Assembly (NCBI GenBank): GCA_023396045.1
Contig: JAEWXD010000015.1
Span: 1 to 8,922 of the forward strand
Origin: Bacillota bacterium
GTDB lineage: Bacteria; Bacillota; Clostridia; Christensenellales; Aristaeellaceae
Direction: 5' to 3'
Length of the DNA stretch: 8,922 bases
Shown piece by piece: positions 5,990 through 8,922 of the stretch (position 1 is the stretch's first letter; each line of letters opens with the position of its first letter). Both the position numbers and the translations under genes were made by a program. The notes beneath the pieces were generated by a model that had not been told where the DNA came from, did no database searches, and saw only the letters and a program-made list of their open reading frames with translations.

Positions 5990-7261
5990 TTATTTTTTCA
6001 ATAATTCAGGCATTTGAGCAACTGCATCAGTTAAGTCTTTAGCAAGAGCATCAACGTCTACTTCTTGTGGGTTTTGTGCATACAAGTCCATGATAGGCCC
6101 AATTATATTCATACCAAAGCCGTCTGGTTGTTCGCCAAAGTGCCAGCTATGGTTGCCGCCGCGAGCGTTCTTTTCCATTAAGTCTAAACTTAATTTGCCT
6201 GCCGGTTTAGCTTCAATACCACTGAATGCAGGAACCATACCGGCCTTGTTAACCATGAAGTCTTGACCTTCTTCAGTTAATACCAAGCTATCTAAGAAAT
6301 CTTTAGCAGCTTGAATTTCTTCCTGTGTACCGGTGTTTGTTACTAAGTACCAGCTTGGTGGATTGAGTTGGATACCGTTATCTTCGGCAGATAGGAATGC
6401 GTGAGGAGCAAAGCCCATTTCAAAATCTGCACCCAATTGAGCCATGTTAGGATCAATCCAGTTGCCTTGTAATACGAAAGCTACTTTTTGTTCTGCAAAA
6501 GGAGTAATTTGTGCATTGTAGTCACCGTTTTGAAGTACATCCGGGTTTGCATATTTGAAAAGTAAAGCAACATATTCTGCAAATTCATGCATACGAGCTT
6601 CGTCTACTTTACCTTCGTTTTTAGCCATGTCGATGTAGGTTCTGTCGCCAAATGGTAGGCCGGCGCTGAAGTAAGAACTCCAAACGTGTTGGCCCATGCT
6701 CCACCACATACCACCAGCGATAGAGCCGGCAGCAGAAAGAACATAGTCAATACCAAGTTCAGCTTTCTTTTCTTCTAAGGTTGCAAAAGCTTTTTCTAAG
6801 TTAGCACGGCTATTTAGTGTAGCAGGGTCAATACCGGCTTTTTCTAAAATAGCTTTGTTATAAGCCAAGCCATAACCTTCAATAGCTACAGGGAAACCAA
6901 CTACGTGGCCTTCTGCATCTTTGTAAGCAAGTTCTGTTCTTTCAACAAACTTAGCGTCATCTAAAGTAACAATATAGTCTTTCCAGATATTATAACCGGC
7001 TTCACCTTCAATTTGAATAATGTGTGGTAATTCGCCAGCTTGTTGTTTGGATTTTAATACAGAACCGTAGTCTGCACCGCCACCCAAAGATTCTACTGTA
7101 ACTTTAACACCAGTTTTTTCTGCATATGTGTTTGCATATTCTTGTAATGCTGGGTCAATTTCAATTTTTAAACCGAAAAATTTAATATTGGTTTCAGCCA
7201 TAGCACTTGTCATGCCCAAAACGAGAGCCAATGCAAGAACTAAAGAAAGTAGTTTTTTCAT
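5990..7261 (-). CDS. Extracellular sugar-binding protein of the ABC importer, non-lipoprotein
   Basis: Substrate-binding protein family 1 (MalE/UgpB-like), 423 residues, usual length. It captures sugar outside the membrane and delivers it to the two permeases encoded downstream. Residues 1-22 are a signal peptide (MKKLLSLVLALALVLGMTSAMA) with an AMA signal peptidase I site before E23. There is no lipobox and no cysteine anywhere, whereas most Gram-positive members are lipoproteins. The mature part begins TNIKFFGLKIEIDPALQEYA and has typical features: GYGLAYNKAILEKAGID (126-142) and an interdomain region rich in tryptophan (GGMWWSMGQHVW, QGNWIDP, PPSWYL, HSWHF) suited to stacking on a sugar ring. 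It starts at an ATG with GGAGGT 8-9 bases upstream. The sugar is not determinable from sequence. Confidence 0.93.
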   Translation of the reverse strand: MKKLLSLVLALALVLGMTSAMAETNIKFFGLKIEIDPALQEYANTYAEKTGVKVTVESLGGGADYGSVLKSKQQAGELPHIIQIEGEAGYNIWKDYIVTLDDAKFVERTELAYKDAEGHVVGFPVAIEGYGLAYNKAILEKAGIDPATLNSRANLEKAFATLEEKKAELGIDYVLSAAGSIAGGMWWSMGQHVWSSYFSAGLPFGDRTYIDMAKNEGKVDEARMHEFAEYVALLFKYANPDVLQNGDYNAQITPFAEQKVAFVLQGNWIDPNMAQLGADFEMGFAPHAFLSAEDNGIQLNPPSWYLVTNTGTQEEIQAAKDFLDSLVLTEEGQDFMVNKAGMVPAFSGIEAKPAGKLSLDLMEKNARGGNHSWHFGEQPDGFGMNIIGPIMDLYAQNPQEVDVDALAKDLTDAVAQMPELLKK

Positions 7262-7311
7262 TAAACTATACCTCCGTTGTATTTTGTAGGGCTATACCCT
7301 AATATATTTTT

Positions 7312-7340
7312 ATGGTAGCACATAAGTGATATATTATCAA
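7312..7340 (-). promoter_or_regulatory. Candidate promoter of the sugar ABC operon
   Basis: On the minus strand, TTGATA (7340-7335), a 17-base spacer and TACCAT (7317-7312). The -35 is good and the -10 is weak, which would suit an activated promoter. The predicted start is near 7305, immediately before a small hairpin at 7288-7300 (AGGG, five-base loop, CCCT). The GGAGGT ribosome binding site follows near 7271-7276. Confidence 0.4.
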
Positions 7341-7423
7341 TATAAAAAAATGTAATTTTTAAGACAATTTTCAAAGAAAAATCCCAATAATATAAAAAAT
7401 ACAGTACTTTTTCAGCCCAGAAT

Positions 7424-7445
7424 TTTTAATTGCGCGCAATTAAAA
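7424..7445. promoter_or_regulatory. Perfect 22-bp palindrome, candidate operator
   Basis: The half-site TTTTAATTGCG is followed directly by its exact reverse complement, with no spacer. The centre is GCGCGC within otherwise AT-only arms. It lies about 84 bases upstream of the candidate -35 and 163 bases upstream of the binding-protein ATG. The symmetry suits a dimeric regulator (LacI-, GntR- or TetR-type). No such regulator is encoded in the window. It lacks a U-tract, so it is not a terminator. Confidence 0.6.
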
Positions 7446-7682
7446 GAAGCTGTTTGCAAGTCTGATTTGCATATTTTATTTTTGTATTTACTTTATTATA
7501 TGTGGTGTATTACATGTGCAAAATGCCTATTTAGCTTTTGTTAAAAGCTTTTATAAAAGATTTTTATAAATAAATTTCAAACAGAAATCTTGGCTTACAC
7601 ATTTCTTTTATAAAGCACGAATATATGAGTACAATTGTATAAAAAGATGTCGTAATTTTTGCATATTTAATATAAATCATAT

Positions 7683-7745
7683 AAAAAAATCCATTTTCAT
7701 GGTATATATGGCTGATAATATAGCCACATATCTGAAAATGGATTT
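7683..7745 (-). terminator. Two-tier intrinsic terminator after trmB
   Basis: On the minus strand, AAATCCATTTTCA (7745-7733) pairs perfectly with TGAAAATGGATTT (7699-7687), followed by further T to give a run of seven. Inside lies a second 9-bp hairpin (7730-7722 with 7713-7705, 8-base loop). One pair in it is G-U on the minus-strand RNA but A-C on the plus strand, which points to the minus strand as the functional transcript. It begins 5 bases past the trmB stop. Confidence 0.85.
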
Positions 7746-7750
7746 GTTAT

Positions 7751-8437
7751 TTATTGCTGTTGCAAAAGCTTGGCGGGAGTACCACCGGTTCTTGGTATAT
7801 CTACTTGCCTTGTAGATTCATCAATATGGCACAATACATGATAAATTGGTAAGCCTTGGGCAACAAATTTACTTTCGTAAGCCGTTTTGATATTGCTGCC
7901 AATTTCCTTATGAAAATCATAGCTGATACGTACGGGTGTAAAGGCAGAAAATGCAATTTCTTCTAAAGTAAACTCAAACAGATTTAAGTTATCGGTTTTC
8001 ATATACAAGAAAGCTTCCGGCTTTAAAAATTGCTCATAATTTTTTAAAAAAGTGCGATAGGTAAGACGCCTTGCATAATGTTTACTTTTGGGCCACGGGT
8101 CGCTAAACTGCAAATACATACCGTCAAAGCGTACATCTTGAATAATATCCAAGGAGCGTTCTGCAAGGTTGTTGATAAAGAATACATTGCTTACACCATA
8201 TTCCTCTATTTTCTTAATAGAACGAGCCACACAAACAGTATCTTTTTCAAAGCCTATATATACGTTTTCCGGGTTTTGCAGCCCCATTTGGCATAAAAAT
8301 TCACCATGGCCTGAGCCAATTTCTATAAAAGCCAAGTGCCCGGCAATCACTTCTTGTAAATGTGCATTACTGCGTATATAAAACTGATCTTCTTGTTCTA
8401 AAAAGGGTGCTACCCATTTTCTTTTTCTAACTCTCAT
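7751..8437 (-). CDS. trmB: tRNA (guanine-N7-)-methyltransferase
   Basis: Uses S-adenosylmethionine to methylate N7 of G46 in the variable loop of tRNAs. It has 228 residues from the ATG at 8437, which has AGAGGA six bases upstream. A longer frame back to 8506 lacks TrmB similarity and would sit inside the upstream gene. Family features in order: the N-terminal MRVRKRKWVAPFL; SAM-binding IGSGHGEFL (39-48); the acidic GFEKD (62-66); FSDPWPKSKH (111-120), which is diagnostic; RRLTYRTFL (123-131); MKTDN (146-150); and the C-terminal signature TAYESKF (185-191). The ending RQVDIPRTGGTPAKLLQQQ extends about 15 residues past the usual end. It overlaps the DUF1576 gene by 11 bases, so the two form one transcription unit closed by the terminator downstream. 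Confidence 0.96.
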   Translation of the reverse strand: MRVRKRKWVAPFLEQEDQFYIRSNAHLQEVIAGHLAFIEIGSGHGEFLCQMGLQNPENVYIGFEKDTVCVARSIKKIEEYGVSNVFFINNLAERSLDIIQDVRFDGMYLQFSDPWPKSKHYARRLTYRTFLKNYEQFLKPEAFLYMKTDNLNLFEFTLEEIAFSAFTPVRISYDFHKEIGSNIKTAYESKFVAQGLPIYHVLCHIDESTRQVDIPRTGGTPAKLLQQQ

Positions 8438-8922
8438 GTATATCCTCTGTTTTTTGTAATTTATGTATTCTTTTGCTGAGCAAAAATGTAGAATGGCGCA
8501 AAGCATCTAACAGCGGTACTAAGAACATGGCCACAAAGCCACCGGTAAAACCGTTGTTATACAGGTTAAAGCCACCATGTAAATAACCCATGCTCTGCAC
8601 GATACTCACATGGAAAAAGCCTGCCAGCATGCCGGCGATCCATCCATATACACCGGCGATAGGCGCAAGATTAGTGGCAAACAATATGCTAAGTACTGCC
8701 GGGGTAGTATATAAATCCTCTGCATTTATACTATATGCAAGCACACAGCCCAGCATAATAGACCATACATTTCTTAAGTTTTTACCAAAACTGCCAAAAC
8801 CAACCGCCGCAAAGATGGAACCTACAATAGGGCCATTGAGCGGCAAATGAAGCACCAATACAAAGCTGGTAAAAAGTATGCCTAAGCTACCCATATTCAT
8901 AAAACTAATACCATAACCAAAC
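8427..8922 (-). CDS. DUF1576 family membrane protein, C-terminal part (runs off right edge)
   Basis: The frame is open from the window edge through 164 residues to a TAG at 8427. The internal ATG at 8900 is not taken as the start because the in-frame sequence before it (FGYGISF) is also open and looks like the same helix region. Four to five hydrophobic segments are visible, beginning GSLGILFTSFVLVLHLPL and GPIVGSIFAAVGFG, and later APIAGVYGWIAGMLAGFFHV and FTGGFVAMFLVPLLDAL. HGGFNLYNNGFTGGFVA is a stretch I associate with DUF1576, a Firmicutes membrane family of unknown function about 400 residues long. The C-terminus is short and charged (LSKRIHKLQKTEDIHES). It overlaps trmB by 11 bases. 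Function is unknown; a transporter-like role is only a guess from topology. Confidence 0.8.
   Translation of the reverse strand, partial: FGYGISFMNMGSLGILFTSFVLVLHLPLNGPIVGSIFAAVGFGSFGKNLRNVWSIMLGCVLAYSINAEDLYTTPAVLSILFATNLAPIAGVYGWIAGMLAGFFHVSIVQSMGYLHGGFNLYNNGFTGGFVAMFLVPLLDALRHSTFLLSKRIHKLQKTEDIHES

Larger units (their letters stand above)
7262..7686. other. Long AT-rich intergenic region upstream of the ABC operon
   Basis: About 425 bases without a credible gene. It holds the leader and promoter of the binding-protein gene, a perfect 22-bp palindrome at 7424-7445, a small hairpin at 7533-7549 (AGCTTTT, GTT loop, AAAAGCT), and three copies of TTTTATAAA at 7549-7557, 7562-7570 and 7606-7614. 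The size is unusual beside the compact spacing elsewhere, and could contain an upstream regulatory region or a small RNA. No tRNA or known riboswitch is recognisable by eye. Confidence 0.5.

Noticed and set aside
7262..7445. CcpA cre site controlling the sugar operon
   Set aside because: No stretch fits the WTGNAANCGNWNNCW pattern. The 22-bp palindrome has a GC centre in a different arrangement.
7262..7686. CRISPR array, tRNA or known riboswitch in the long intergenic region
   Set aside because: There are no regularly spaced repeats, no cloverleaf-like segments with the TTCGA-type T-loop, and no riboswitch core that I can recognise.
8438..8506. Longer TrmB beginning at 8506
   Set aside because: The extra 23 residues do not resemble TrmB, overlap the DUF1576 coding region and lack a good ribosome binding site. 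The ATG at 8437 begins the family's typical MRVRKRKW.

Overview
The window looks like a piece of chromosome from a low-GC Gram-positive bacterium, probably a gut-type member of the Clostridia. The signs are AT-rich intergenic DNA, strong AGGAGG-type ribosome binding sites, sigma-A style promoters, CUT1 sugar transporters in the Firmicutes style, and a DUF1576 membrane protein next to trmB. No 16S rRNA or other strong taxonomic marker is present, so the assignment is an inference.

Left part (1-1912). This opens with the N-terminal 266 residues of a secreted, probably surface-exposed protein that runs off the left edge. A decayed stretch of about 1.1 kb follows. It holds a small 50-residue ORF, a ParA/Soj-type ATPase remnant of the kind carried by conjugative elements, and a 45-codon remnant of an RbsA/MglA-like sugar ABC ATPase. 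The ParA remnant has a UGA inside its Walker A motif and a foreign-looking C-terminus. The ABC remnant stops inside its Walker A. This looks like the scar of one or more lost mobile or transport loci.

Middle part (1913-4166). An AraC-family regulator with a cupin-type sensor domain (minus strand) is transcribed divergently from a 12-helix MFS permease (plus strand). Their promoters overlap at the -35 boxes, so the regulator plausibly controls the permease and itself. A symmetrical hairpin at 4125-4166 serves as terminator for both the MFS gene and the convergent ABC operon.

ABC operon (7261 down to 4171, minus strand). The order is substrate-binding protein, terminator-like hairpin, permease 1, permease 2, with the two permeases overlapping as TAATG. 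It is a CUT1-type sugar importer with no ATPase gene in the window, so it probably borrows a shared MsiK/MsmK-like ATPase. The binding protein has a signal peptide but no cysteine anywhere, so it cannot be a lipoprotein, which is unusual for a Gram-positive organism. Upstream lies about 425 bp of AT-rich non-coding DNA with a perfect 22-bp palindrome, a candidate operator.

Right part (7687-8922, minus strand). The C-terminal part of a DUF1576 membrane protein overlaps trmB (tRNA m7G46 methyltransferase) by 11 bp. An elaborate intrinsic terminator follows trmB. I see no clearly new molecular system. The observations most worth a second look are the gene graveyard, the non-lipoprotein binding protein and the 22-bp palindrome.
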